Source: UBA11524 sp045591175 (GTDB taxonomy: Bacteria > Bacillota > Clostridia > Christensenellales > Aristaeellaceae). From it: a DNA stretch of 64,000 bases. The stretch covers positions 15,939 through 79,938 of the forward strand of contig JAZNSI010000057.1 in NCBI GenBank assembly GCA_045591175.1, given 5' to 3'. The position numbers and the translations under genes are program-made. The notes under the pieces are model-generated. The model did not search any database, was not told where the DNA came from, and saw only the letters and a list, made by a program, of their open reading frames with translations. Position 1 is the first letter of the stretch, and the number at the start of each line of letters is the position of its first letter. This document shows, in pieces, positions 25,610-34,174 of this stretch.

Positions 25610-26808
25610 TGAAGAAGATACTGATTGTGATCCATGATATGCGGATCGGCGGGGCGCAGAAGAGCTTGTTGTCCTTTCTGCAAAGCCTTGATGCAGCGGG
25701 AAAATGCGGGGCATATGACATCCATGTGCTGCCGCTGAATCCAACGGGGGAGTTTCTTTCCCAAATCCCCGCAGACGTCACGGTGGACATGCCGGACAAC
25801 ACCCTGTGCTGGCTGGGTCAGCACATGAGCCGCGAACTGCTGACGAAGCATTTCTCCCTGCGCGGCCTGATCGGCGAAGGACTATGGTTGCTGCGCAAGA
25901 AGCTGAAGGGGTTCCCCAAGGGGCTGAACCTGGCGCAGCGGGTATGGCATAGCTGGCGGGGGATCATTCCCGTTCGCCGCGATGTGTATGACGTGGCTAT
26001 CGCCTACATGGACGGCGCGCCGGCCTACTATGTGATGGACAAGGTGCAGGCGGACAAAAAGGTGATCTGGCTGCACAGCGATTATCAAAAGCAGGGGTAC
26101 GATCCTGCCTTCGACGCCCGTTTCTACCGGGAGTGCGACGCGGCGGTGACCGTATCGGCCGAGTGTCTCGAAACGCTGCGCAGGGCACATCCCGAACAGG
26201 CGGACAAGCTGCATGTGCTGGAGAATATTTCTTCCTACGCGCTGGTCAAGGCCCGCAGCGGGGAGGACACCGCACCGGAGTTCGATGACGCGCAGGGCAT
26301 GAAACTGCTCTCTGTGGGACGCTTGCATCCGCAGAAGGGTATGGATATTGCCGTGGAGGCTGCTCGCTGCCTGAAAGAGCAGGGCGTCAGCTTCCGCTGG
26401 CTGATCGTGGGCGAAGGAACCGAACGTCCTGCGCTGGAGAAGAAAATTGCCGAATATTGCCTGGAAAACCAGCTTTTCCTGCTGGGCTCCCGGCTCAACC
26501 CCTATGCGTACATGGCGAAATGTGATATACTGATTCAGCCTTCCCGCATTGAGGGGAAGTCCATTGTGCTGGATGAAGCGAAGATGCTCTGCGTGCCCAT
26601 TGTGGCGACGCGCTATCCCACGGTGGGCGACGCCATCCGCCATGGCGAAAATGGCTGGGTGGTGGATATGAACGGCGAGGCCGTCGCAGAGGGAATCCTC
26701 CGCATGCGGCAGGATGAAGAACTGCGCGCGGGGATCATCCGCAGCCTCGAAAACGCCCCCAAGGGCGATGATGCACTGCTGACAAAGTACATCGAAACAA
26801 TGCTGTAA
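25606..26808 (+). CDS. GT4-family glycosyltransferase, paralogue of the preceding gene
   Basis: This 400-residue protein begins MMKKILIVIHDMRIGGAQKSLLSFLQ and carries LLSVGRLHPQKGMDIAVEA, LIVGEGTE and SRIEGKSIVLDEAKMLC, the GT4 donor-site signatures. ATG 25606 overlaps the upstream stop, and an adjacent ATG at 25609 is also possible. Residues GGAQKSL match a family of polysaccharide GT4 enzymes that often occur in tandem. It is separated from the GT2 gene by 16 bases holding an AAAGGAG ribosome site. The function is transfer of a sugar to a lipid-linked oligosaccharide at the inner membrane face. Confidence 0.9.
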   Translation: MMKKILIVIHDMRIGGAQKSLLSFLQSLDAAGKCGAYDIHVLPLNPTGEFLSQIPADVTVDMPDNTLCWLGQHMSRELLTKHFSLRGLIGEGLWLLRKKLKGFPKGLNLAQRVWHSWRGIIPVRRDVYDVAIAYMDGAPAYYVMDKVQADKKVIWLHSDYQKQGYDPAFDARFYRECDAAVTVSAECLETLRRAHPEQADKLHVLENISSYALVKARSGEDTAPEFDDAQGMKLLSVGRLHPQKGMDIAVEAARCLKEQGVSFRWLIVGEGTERPALEKKIAEYCLENQLFLLGSRLNPYAYMAKCDILIQPSRIEGKSIVLDEAKMLCVPIVATRYPTVGDAIRHGENGWVVDMNGEAVAEGILRMRQDEELRAGIIRSLENAPKGDDALLTKYIETML

Positions 26809-26824
26809 GAAAGGAGCTGGCCGC

Positions 26825-27838
26825 ATGACGCCTTATTTCAGCCTGATCCTGCCCTGTTATAATGTGGAGAAATACGTGGCGCGCTGCGTCCAGTCCATCC
26901 TGAAGCAGGACTTTGCGGATTATGAGATCATTCTGGTGGACGACGGCTCCACCGATGGCACCCCGGCCCTGTGCGACGCTTTGGCGGCGGAGCATGGGTG
27001 TATTCGGGTGATCCATAAGGAGAATGGGGGCCTTTCCAGCGCACGCAACGCAGGAATGACGGCGGCTCGGGGCCAGTATGTCTGGTTCATTGATTCGGAT
27101 GACTGGATCGAGGACGGCGCACTGAGGGTGCTGCATCAGGCATGCGAAGCCGATGCGCCCGATGTGGTGAAGTTTGATTATTATCGGGTGGAAGAGACGA
27201 AAATAGCAGTTCGCTGTGCTGCTGCGCCCGGCCTGTACAGCGGGGAGCCCCTGGAGCAGCTGCGTCGATTGGCGTTCTGCGCGGCCGGCAGGTATGTTTT
27301 GTCGGCATGCATGCATGTTTATCGGCGTGACTTGCTGGAGGCGCGGGCCTTGCACTTTGTGCCTGAAAAGGAAGTTGGCAGCGAGGATTATCTGTTTACG
27401 CTGCAGCTTCTGCTGCATGTGCAAAGCATACGTGTTCTGGATACGCCGCTGTATGACTACGAACGCCGAAACGGCAGCTTGTCGCAGACGTATAAGGCGG
27501 ATTTGGTGCAGCGATACGTGAACCTGCGGAATCAATTGAGGACGTATTATCGTGACCAGGGCGCAGCAGAACGATACGATGCGCTGGTGGAGCGATTCTT
27601 TTTCTGGCATCTTGTGATTGGTACCTGTATTACGGCAGAATACGATGCGCCGTGTGATGGAAAGACGAGAGATGCGGCGCGGAAGAAAGTATATGCGCTG
27701 CTGAGCCTGAAGGAAACCCAGCAGGCATGCCGGCGAGCTGATCGAAAGGATCTTGGCTGGAAAAAGAAAATCCTGCTATTATCGGTGAGGCTGAGATTGG
27801 AGCCAGTATTCTATCACGTATATGCGAAGAAGGCATGA
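26825..27838 (+). CDS. GT2-family glycosyltransferase
   Basis: MTPYFSLILPCYNVEKYVARCVQSIL is the classical GT-A start of family 2. It is followed by LVDDGSTDGTPALCD, the HKENGGLSSARNAGM loop and the metal-binding FIDSDDW (about residues 88-95). The protein is 337 residues with a helical C-terminal part of unknown role. It is an inverting, cytosolic nucleotide-sugar transferase. The third-position composition becomes more AT-rich from here to about 31400, typical of exchanged polysaccharide genes. Confidence 0.92.
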   Translation: MTPYFSLILPCYNVEKYVARCVQSILKQDFADYEIILVDDGSTDGTPALCDALAAEHGCIRVIHKENGGLSSARNAGMTAARGQYVWFIDSDDWIEDGALRVLHQACEADAPDVVKFDYYRVEETKIAVRCAAAPGLYSGEPLEQLRRLAFCAAGRYVLSACMHVYRRDLLEARALHFVPEKEVGSEDYLFTLQLLLHVQSIRVLDTPLYDYERRNGSLSQTYKADLVQRYVNLRNQLRTYYRDQGAAERYDALVERFFFWHLVIGTCITAEYDAPCDGKTRDAARKKVYALLSLKETQQACRRADRKDLGWKKKILLLSVRLRLEPVFYHVYAKKA

Positions 27839-27864
27839 TACCTTCGTTGTAAAGGATGAATGAG

Positions 27865-29136
27865 ATGAAAAGACTCAGGTTGCCGCGGAATTTCACGCTC
27901 AACGGATTGATTATCTTTGTGGCGTTGTTTTGCGTCAGTACATTTGCATTTTTAGAGCATATGAGCGTTTGCGTTCCGAAGTTTTCGGAACTGAAGCTGC
28001 CGCTGATGTATGTTGGCTTCGTCTGCATCGTGACGCAGATCAGAACCATCATGCGTGTTGTTTTGAAGAAGAATAAGTTTTATATGCTACTCGCGCTTGC
28101 CGTGTTTTGCGTGACGCTGATCATATCCATGTTCTTGAACAGGGATACGGCAATCGGCGTTTCGCCGCTGCGTGATACGATCCGTCTGCTCCTCTACCTG
28201 GTGGAGGTCTTTATGCTGATGATCGTGATTGCAGAGACCGGCAGGGGCCAGGCAGTGATGCGTTTCCTTTTTTGGTACTTATTGGTACTTGTGATCATCA
28301 ATGATCTGCTGATGTTTTCCGGACTTATTACGTTCAAAGACGGAAAGTATGAAGGCTATCTTGTGGGTACCAAGTTCTCTGTTTCTTACCTGCATATGAA
28401 TCTGCTGACGATGTGGGTGCTGTCTCGTCGTGGACGGAAGGATAAGAAGCGCGTGCCTGTCTGGATCGCAGCGATTGCGGCGGTCCTGGTGGCAATGGTC
28501 GCGATCCGAATCAACTGCATGACAGGCGTGCTGGGAAGCATTGTGCTGGTGGTGCTTTTTGCAATGATGGAAGGCGAGAACCGGCACAAGCTGATCAAGC
28601 TTACCTCTCCCTGGATGCTTCTGCTGGTGTTGGTGCTGAGCGTTGTGCTGGCGTTTCTGGCTGATACCATTACGCAGATCCCGCTGGTTCGCTACCTGGT
28701 GGAGGACGTGCTTAACCGAGACACCAGTATTACCGGCCGTACGAATATCTACGAGATGTATGTGGCGAATCTGACCGGACGCTGGATGTGGGGCTATGGC
28801 TATGGCAATGGCAATGACGTTGCCGTATCGTTGTTTGGATACCAAAATGTACAGAATGGTTTCCTGCATTGGGTGCTTCAGGTTGGTATTGCGGCAAGCG
28901 TGTGCATGGCGGCCCTGATGCTGGTGGTATTCCGCCAGGCAAACCGCTGCAAGCCGGAGCGCCGGGATCGGCTTATGCCGCTGGTGGCGTTGGTATATAT
29001 GTACATCATTCTTGGTACGATCGAGACAACCTTCAACATGGCCTTTATCATGTGGTTTGCCCTGATCTTTATGCTGGCAAACGAACGTGCAAAGTATCCA
29101 GTGGAGCAGAAACGTGAAATGAGGCCCAGGACATGA
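27865..29136 (+). CDS. Wzy-like polysaccharide polymerase / O-antigen ligase-type membrane protein
   Basis: The start ATG 27865 (MKRLRLPRNF) has AAGGA at 27852-27856 with 8-base spacing. The in-frame ATG at 27856 lacks a usable ribosome site. The 423-residue protein has about ten hydrophobic segments and a polar loop before the last third (SITGRTNIYEMYVANLTGRWMWGYGYGNGNDV), matching the O-antigen polymerase/ligase architecture. Such proteins join lipid-linked repeat units at the outer face of the membrane. Context with a flippase and transferases supports polymerase over ligase. Sequence conservation in this family is poor, so the assignment is from topology and loop motif. Confidence 0.75.
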   Translation: MKRLRLPRNFTLNGLIIFVALFCVSTFAFLEHMSVCVPKFSELKLPLMYVGFVCIVTQIRTIMRVVLKKNKFYMLLALAVFCVTLIISMFLNRDTAIGVSPLRDTIRLLLYLVEVFMLMIVIAETGRGQAVMRFLFWYLLVLVIINDLLMFSGLITFKDGKYEGYLVGTKFSVSYLHMNLLTMWVLSRRGRKDKKRVPVWIAAIAAVLVAMVAIRINCMTGVLGSIVLVVLFAMMEGENRHKLIKLTSPWMLLLVLVLSVVLAFLADTITQIPLVRYLVEDVLNRDTSITGRTNIYEMYVANLTGRWMWGYGYGNGNDVAVSLFGYQNVQNGFLHWVLQVGIAASVCMAALMLVVFRQANRCKPERRDRLMPLVALVYMYIILGTIETTFNMAFIMWFALIFMLANERAKYPVEQKREMRPRT

Positions 29137-30236
29137 AGATCGCGATCTTGTCCATGCAGCGGGTGGAAAACTACGGTTCCGTGTTGCAGGCCTGGTCGCT
29201 GCGGGAAATGGTACGTGAAGCAACGGGGACCACGCCGCAATTCATTGATATCGAGCAGGCGTCTGTGCTGGAAAGTATGGCGGAAAATGCCGAGACTCGG
29301 GAGTATGGAGGATCACAGCAGCTTTCCCGCAGCATCCTGCAGCGTGGAAAGCGCTGGTGCTTTACCCGGTTGTCCCGGTGGAACAGAAAGGGGATCCGCC
29401 GCTTTATGCGCCGGGAACTCCGCTTGGATGATGCCGTCAGCGACCGCTTTGACTATGCGGTCATTGGCAGTGACGAGGTGTTCAACCATGTGCGCGGCAT
29501 ATCGCTGCAGCTTCATGGTGAGGTTCGGCAGGCAGACAAGGTGATCACCTATGCGGCCTGCTGCGGCAGCGCAAAAACGGAGGATATCCGGCAGGAGGAC
29601 TTGCCGCGGGTGCGCGAGGCGATGCAGCACATCTCAGCATTGTCTGTCCGGGATGAAAGCACAGCCCGATATGCAGCGGAGCTTTATGATGGGGAGATCA
29701 ACCATCATCTGGATCCGGTGCTGGTAGGCAGCCTGCATGCCAGAAAGACGAAGCAGGTCCCGCTGAAGGGGTACATGTTGGTCTATGCATATGGCTATCG
29801 CATCCGTTCCCAGGAGGAAATCGACGCCATCAAGGCCTATGCGAAGCAAAATGGACTGAAAACCGTGGCGATGGGTGGATCACAGTTCTGGTGCGACCTG
29901 TTTGTGCCGGCGTCCCCCATGCGGTTGCTGGATTGGTTTGCCCATGCGGATTGCGTGGTGACGGATACCTTCCACGGCGCCGTGTTTTCTGTCATTACCC
30001 GCCGGACGTTTGCGGCGATCGTTCGTCCGTCGAACCGGGGAAAACTGGCGGATCTGCTGGAGCGCCTGGGGCTTTCGGGGCGCAGCGTGGCAGATATGGC
30101 TCAGTTGGGCACTATCCTGGATACACCGGTGGATTATGATGCAACGGAGAAGATCCTTGCCTGCGAGCGGCAGCGTGCCCGCGACTATCTGAAGGAGCAG
30201 CTGAACGATGGAGAAAAAGCCCATTCGTCTGTATGA
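29133..30236 (+). CDS. polysaccharide pyruvyl transferase family protein
   Basis: The 367-residue protein begins MKIAILSMQRVENYGSVLQAWSL, the N-NYGSVLQ signature of the pyruvyl-transferase family. It also has YAVIGSDEVFNH, a central SVRDEST and the C-terminal DCVVTDTFHGAVFSVI motif. Members transfer pyruvate from phosphoenolpyruvate to sugar hydroxyls as ketals, adding negative charge, though some act differently. The start overlaps the polymerase stop (ATGA) and the C-terminus overlaps the Fe-S gene by 29 bases. That pairing with an FrhB-like protein recurs in polysaccharide loci. Confidence 0.88.
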   Translation: MKIAILSMQRVENYGSVLQAWSLREMVREATGTTPQFIDIEQASVLESMAENAETREYGGSQQLSRSILQRGKRWCFTRLSRWNRKGIRRFMRRELRLDDAVSDRFDYAVIGSDEVFNHVRGISLQLHGEVRQADKVITYAACCGSAKTEDIRQEDLPRVREAMQHISALSVRDESTARYAAELYDGEINHHLDPVLVGSLHARKTKQVPLKGYMLVYAYGYRIRSQEEIDAIKAYAKQNGLKTVAMGGSQFWCDLFVPASPMRLLDWFAHADCVVTDTFHGAVFSVITRRTFAAIVRPSNRGKLADLLERLGLSGRSVADMAQLGTILDTPVDYDATEKILACERQRARDYLKEQLNDGEKAHSSV

Positions 30237-31431
30237 GGATCCGCGTCAGTGCTCCGGCTGTGGCGCGTGTTTGGCAGTTTGCCCCAAGGCAGCGATCAAA
30301 ATGGTGGAGGGGACATACGGCTGTAAATACCCCGTGATCGACCATGCAGCATGCATTGGCTGCGGCAAATGCAGGGCGGTATGTGCATATCAATCGCCGC
30401 AGGCCGGTGAGAAGCCTGTGGCGGTTTATGCTGCTGTCGGCCGGGACGATCAACTGATCAAGCACAGTGCATCCGGGGGAATGTTTGCATCCCTGGCGAT
30501 GCGGTGGATCCGCGATGGCGGATTGGTAGCCGGCGCGGTCATGGACGTAGCCCCTGAAGTACAGGTGTATCATCTTCTTTCGGATCGGGAAGAGGACATC
30601 CGCCGGATGCAGGGCTCCAAGTATGTGCAAAGCGACGCCTGGCGCTGCTACGCCGATGTTGCTGCGGCGCTGAAAAACGGGAAACAGGTGCTCTTTACCG
30701 GTACGCCCTGTCAGGTCGCGGCCATCAAAGCGCTGACCAGTGATCCGGACAACCTGACGACCATCGACTTGATTTGCCACGGAGTCCCGCCGGTCAGGCT
30801 GCTGAACGACTATGTACATCTGCTGGGTCGCCGTTTTCACGGAAAGGTGACGGGTTTTACATTTCGGGACAAGAGCGTGCAAAGGGAATTCTGCGCCCGC
30901 ATTGATGTACAGCGTGGGAAAAGGCAGCGCAGTTACTATCTGCGCTCCAGCGTGCTATCCTATTACAAGCACTTTTTGAGCGGTACGCTTTATAGGGAAA
31001 ACTGCTATTCCTGCCCTTATGCAAGGCAGGAACGTACCGCTGATATGACGATCGGCGATTATTGGGGGATCAGCAAGCACCACGCGGAGGACTTCGCGGC
31101 GGGCCGGATGCCGCAGCGCACAGATTGGTCCTGCGTCCTTGTGAGTACCGAAAAAGGCAGGGCGTTGCTCAATGACTTTGGCATGGATATTGCGTTGTAT
31201 CCATCCAAACTGGAGTGGGTGGCTGAACAGAACCGTCAGCTATGCCAGCCAACGGTGATGCCGGACAGGAGACAGGAAGCGATTCAGCGCTATGAAACAG
31301 CTGGGTATGCCGCTATTGAAACGGACTTCATGCGTGACAGGGGTGGGCAACTGCGCTACCTTGTGCGCCTCTATCGGCAGATACGCGAGAATAAGCAGGC
31401 ACGTCAGGCTGCTGAAGGATCTAAAAAATGA
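30208..31431 (+). CDS. FrhB/FdhB-type Fe-S protein (F420 hydrogenase beta-subunit family) of a polysaccharide locus
   Basis: This 407-residue protein starts with two [4Fe-4S] ferredoxin motifs (C15, C18, C21, C25 and C49, C52, C55, C59). FrhB-like N- and C-terminal domains follow (SASGGMFASLAMRWI, GTPCQVAAIKAL, CHGVPP, YSCPYARQERTADMTIGDYWG). The family includes F420-reducing hydrogenase beta subunits, but copies beside pyruvyl transferases in capsule loci are thought to act in polysaccharide modification. The electron donor and substrate are unknown. It overlaps both neighbours, strongly implying co-translation with the pyruvyl-transferase-like protein. Confidence 0.87.
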   Translation: MEKKPIRLYEDPRQCSGCGACLAVCPKAAIKMVEGTYGCKYPVIDHAACIGCGKCRAVCAYQSPQAGEKPVAVYAAVGRDDQLIKHSASGGMFASLAMRWIRDGGLVAGAVMDVAPEVQVYHLLSDREEDIRRMQGSKYVQSDAWRCYADVAAALKNGKQVLFTGTPCQVAAIKALTSDPDNLTTIDLICHGVPPVRLLNDYVHLLGRRFHGKVTGFTFRDKSVQREFCARIDVQRGKRQRSYYLRSSVLSYYKHFLSGTLYRENCYSCPYARQERTADMTIGDYWGISKHHAEDFAAGRMPQRTDWSCVLVSTEKGRALLNDFGMDIALYPSKLEWVAEQNRQLCQPTVMPDRRQEAIQRYETAGYAAIETDFMRDRGGQLRYLVRLYRQIRENKQARQAAEGSKK

Positions 31432-32987
31432 AGATTGAAAGAACGAAAAACGCAGCGCGGAGCATCTCCGTGGGCATGGTGCTGAAGTTGCATCAGACGA
31501 TCTTCCCATTTTTGATGCGAACGGCCATGATCCAATTCATGGGCGTAGAATATCTCGGCTTGAACAGCTTGTTTTCCTCCATTCTGCATATGCTCAACCT
31601 GGCGGAGCTGGGCGTGGGCGCAGCAATGGTGTTCAGCATGTACAAGCCCATTGCGGAGGATGATACAGAGCGCATTTGTGCACTGATGGGCCTGTACCGG
31701 CGGTATTACCGGATCATCGGTCTGGTGATCGGCGGAATGGGCTTGATCGTATTGCCCTTTGTCCCCAACCTGATTTCGGGTGGGGTTCCGCCGGAACTGA
31801 ATGTATACTGGCTGTACTTGCTCAACTTAGGCGCAACGGTGCTGACCTACTGGCTGTTTGCATACCGGAATTGCCTCCTCCAGGCTCACCAGCGGCTGGA
31901 TATCACCAGCAAAATCACGCTTGTATCTAACACGATACAGTACGTACTGCAGCTGGCGATCATATTCTGGGTGAAGAACTACTATCTGTACGTTGTTGTG
32001 CTGCTGCTGAGTACTGCGGTCAATAATGTTCTCACAGCGGTCGTGACAAAGAAGCAATTCCCCCAATATGAGCCGCGGGGCGTACTGCCGCAGGATGAGG
32101 TAAAGGGCATCAACGGCAAAATTCGCGATTTGTTTTCCGGCAAGGTCGGCTATATTGTCCTCCAATATGCGGATACGATTGTGATCTCGGCATTTCTGGG
32201 GCTGACGGTGCTGGCAGTATATCAAAACTACTTCTTTATCCTAACCGCTGTGACGACGACCATAGAGGTGATCGCGGCATCCATCACGGCAGGCCTTGGT
32301 AACAGCTTCATCACCGAGACGAAGGAAAAGAATTTCAGGGACATGCAGAAATTCACCTTTGTTTTCCTGTGGATGACGGGGATTTGTGCTTGCTGTTTCC
32401 TGGGCATGTACCAGCCCTTTATGAAGATTTGGGTCGGCGAGGAGCTGATGCTGGGCTACGGAATGGTTGCGAGCTTTGCACTGTACTTTGTGGTGTATGT
32501 ATTTAATAAGCTCATCAATGTCTACAAGGACGCAGCTGGTTTGTGGCATCAGGATCGCTTCCGCCCATTGATCACGGCTTTCGTCAACCTGGGGTTGAAT
32601 TTGCTTTCTGTGCGGCGTTTCGGGCTATATGGTGTGCTGCTGTCGACGGTGATTTCGATGGTCGTTGTCGGCATCCCGTGGCAGCTCCACAACCTGTTCA
32701 CCAACATGTTTGACCGTGCTCAGCTTCGTGGGTACCTGCGGCTGATCGGCAAGTATGTGGCGGTGGTGCTGGTGGCGGGCGTGATCGTGGCGGTGCTGTG
32801 CCTGCAGATCAGCCTCAGCCCGTGGGTGACGCTGCTGCTGTGTGCGCTGGTGAGCGCAACGGTGCCCAACGTGGTGTTCTTCCTGATGCTGCGCGGGGAT
32901 GCGCAGTTCCGTCCGGCGGTGCAGTTCCTGGATCGGCTGACGAAGAAGAAGCTCAGGCTGGAAAAGCTGCTGTTCCGCGGAAATTGA
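31428..32987 (+). CDS. Wzx-like polysaccharide flippase (MATE/PST superfamily)
   Basis: The protein of 519 residues has about 12-14 hydrophobic helices and the sequence IQFMGVEYLGLNSLFSSILHMLNLAELGVG, typical of Gram-positive polysaccharide transporters. It should move the lipid-linked repeat unit across the membrane before polymerisation by the Wzy-like protein. ATG 31428 overlaps the upstream stop. It is the last gene of the + strand cluster, and an intrinsic terminator follows at 32994. Base composition returns to GC-rich in the last third. Confidence 0.88.
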   Translation: MKIERTKNAARSISVGMVLKLHQTIFPFLMRTAMIQFMGVEYLGLNSLFSSILHMLNLAELGVGAAMVFSMYKPIAEDDTERICALMGLYRRYYRIIGLVIGGMGLIVLPFVPNLISGGVPPELNVYWLYLLNLGATVLTYWLFAYRNCLLQAHQRLDITSKITLVSNTIQYVLQLAIIFWVKNYYLYVVVLLLSTAVNNVLTAVVTKKQFPQYEPRGVLPQDEVKGINGKIRDLFSGKVGYIVLQYADTIVISAFLGLTVLAVYQNYFFILTAVTTTIEVIAASITAGLGNSFITETKEKNFRDMQKFTFVFLWMTGICACCFLGMYQPFMKIWVGEELMLGYGMVASFALYFVVYVFNKLINVYKDAAGLWHQDRFRPLITAFVNLGLNLLSVRRFGLYGVLLSTVISMVVVGIPWQLHNLFTNMFDRAQLRGYLRLIGKYVAVVLVAGVIVAVLCLQISLSPWVTLLLCALVSATVPNVVFFLMLRGDAQFRPAVQFLDRLTKKKLRLEKLLFRGN

Positions 32988-32993
32988 ATTGAA

Positions 32994-33030
32994 CGTCCTC
33001 CGGAGTGATCCGGGGGACGCTTTGTGTTTA
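32994..33030 (+). terminator. terminator of the polysaccharide operon
   Basis: CGTCCTCCGG and CCGGGGGACG pair (one G-T wobble) around AGTGAT just after the flippase stop, followed by the T-rich CTTTGTGTTT. No gene is seen between here and the next terminator at 33137. Confidence 0.7.
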
Positions 33031-33136
33031 GGGGGGGTGGCGGGGGAGAAGCAGATCTCCTCCCATGACAATGCGGGGAAGTTCAACCGCTTCCATGACT
33101 GTCGGAGATGCCCTGTGTACACCAAATGACGGAATG

Positions 33137-33165
33137 AAAAAAGACTCAGGCATTGCCTGAGCCTT
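33137..33165 (-). terminator. terminator of the amidohydrolase gene
   Basis: CTCAGGC-ATT-GCCTGAG forms a short stem, and on the - strand it is followed by TCTTTTTTC. It lies just after the amidohydrolase stop. Confidence 0.75.
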
Positions 33166-33170
33166 TTGCG

Positions 33171-34007
33171 TTACAGGGAAAGCAGCCTGCGGGCGTTGTT
33201 GCAGAAGATATCCGCCTGCTCGGCCACGGTCAGCGGAAGCGCCCGGATGCGCCGGATGCACTCGCCCATGTCATCCCAGGGGCTGTCGGTGCCGAAAAGG
33301 ATGCGCTGGCTGCCGAAGGTGCGTACCAGCTTGCAGAAGTGCTCACTGCTCAGCAGGGGGAGCTCTTCCGGGGCATAGTGGTCGTCAATAGGGGTGATGC
33401 TGCCCAGGGAGAAGGACGTGTCCAGGTATACGCCGGTGTCCAGCAGGTGCTCAGGGACTGCCTGCCAGTTGCGCCAGCCGCCCATATGGGCCACGACCAG
33501 TGTCACCGGCCCGACCTGCTTCAGGGCGCGACGGAGCATGGCGGGGCTGCACTTCTCCACGCCGGGGAAGCCAATGTCCGCGCCGCCGTGCATGACGACG
33601 ATCAGCCCCAGCTCGCCGCAGCGGGCGAGGATGCGGAGGAATCGCGGATCGTCAATGGCAACGTTCTGGTAGACGGGGTGGATCTTCACGCCCTTGAAGC
33701 CAAGAGATTTCGCACGGCCCAGCTCCTCGTGCCAATCGGGTGCGTCGGGATGGATGGCGGCAAAGTAGGTGAGGCTCTCCGACCCGTTCAAAGTGTGGGA
33801 AGCATTGTTCATGGATGCGCATTTGAGGGGATTGGTGGCCACCGGCAACACAACGGCATGGTCGATCCCGGCGGATTCCATGGCGTCGCACAATCCGCGC
33901 TGGGTGCCGTCGGTATGGGCGCGGGCATGGGCCTTTTGCGCCAGAGAAGCCACGGCGGCAGCGGCGATCTTGTCGGGGAAGGTATGGGTGTGGAAGTCGA
34001 TGATCAT
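33171..34007 (-). CDS. amidohydrolase-2 family metal-dependent hydrolase
   Basis: The chosen start (ATG at 34007, MIIDFHTHTF) has AAAGGAG at a good distance; the ATG six bases upstream would be too close. The 278-residue TIM-barrel protein shows the metal motif D4-F-H6-T-H8, GFKGVKIHP, HGGAD, VAHMGG and GTDSPW, as in the PF04909 family (ACMSD-like decarboxylases/hydrolases). It is divergently transcribed from the acyl-CoA synthetase gene. That suggests, but does not prove, a role in the same carboxylic-acid metabolism. The substrate is unknown. Confidence 0.85.
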   Translation of the reverse strand: MIIDFHTHTFPDKIAAAAVASLAQKAHARAHTDGTQRGLCDAMESAGIDHAVVLPVATNPLKCASMNNASHTLNGSESLTYFAAIHPDAPDWHEELGRAKSLGFKGVKIHPVYQNVAIDDPRFLRILARCGELGLIVVMHGGADIGFPGVEKCSPAMLRRALKQVGPVTLVVAHMGGWRNWQAVPEHLLDTGVYLDTSFSLGSITPIDDHYAPEELPLLSSEHFCKLVRTFGSQRILFGTDSPWDDMGECIRRIRALPLTVAEQADIFCNNARRLLSL

Positions 34008-34112
34008 AAGCATTACTCCTTTGTGCGTCCAGTTTAGCCCAAGCGGGGCCGTCTGTCAATGTGCGGGCGGATGCTGCAACGCGAAAAAGACACAAGCAGA
34101 ACAATGCATTCG

Positions 34113-34141
34113 TTGACTTATGAGGGCGAAAAGAGTAAAAT
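34113..34141 (+). promoter_or_regulatory. sigma-A-type promoter for the acyl-CoA synthetase gene
   Basis: TTGACT (34113-34118) and TAAAAT (34136-34141) are separated by exactly 17 bases, about 34 bases before the GTG start. An inverted repeat overlaps its downstream edge. Confidence 0.65.
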
Positions 34142-34154
34142 ATTTGACAAATAT
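34140..34154. promoter_or_regulatory. candidate operator palindrome
   Basis: ATATTTGACAAATAT is a perfect inverted repeat with 6-base arms and a 3-base centre, covering the -10 edge and the expected transcription start. This placement fits a repressor site controlling the downstream aryl/acyl-acid genes. No regulator gene is adjacent. Confidence 0.45.
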
Positions 34155-34174
34155 ACCCCAAAAGGAGAATTTCT

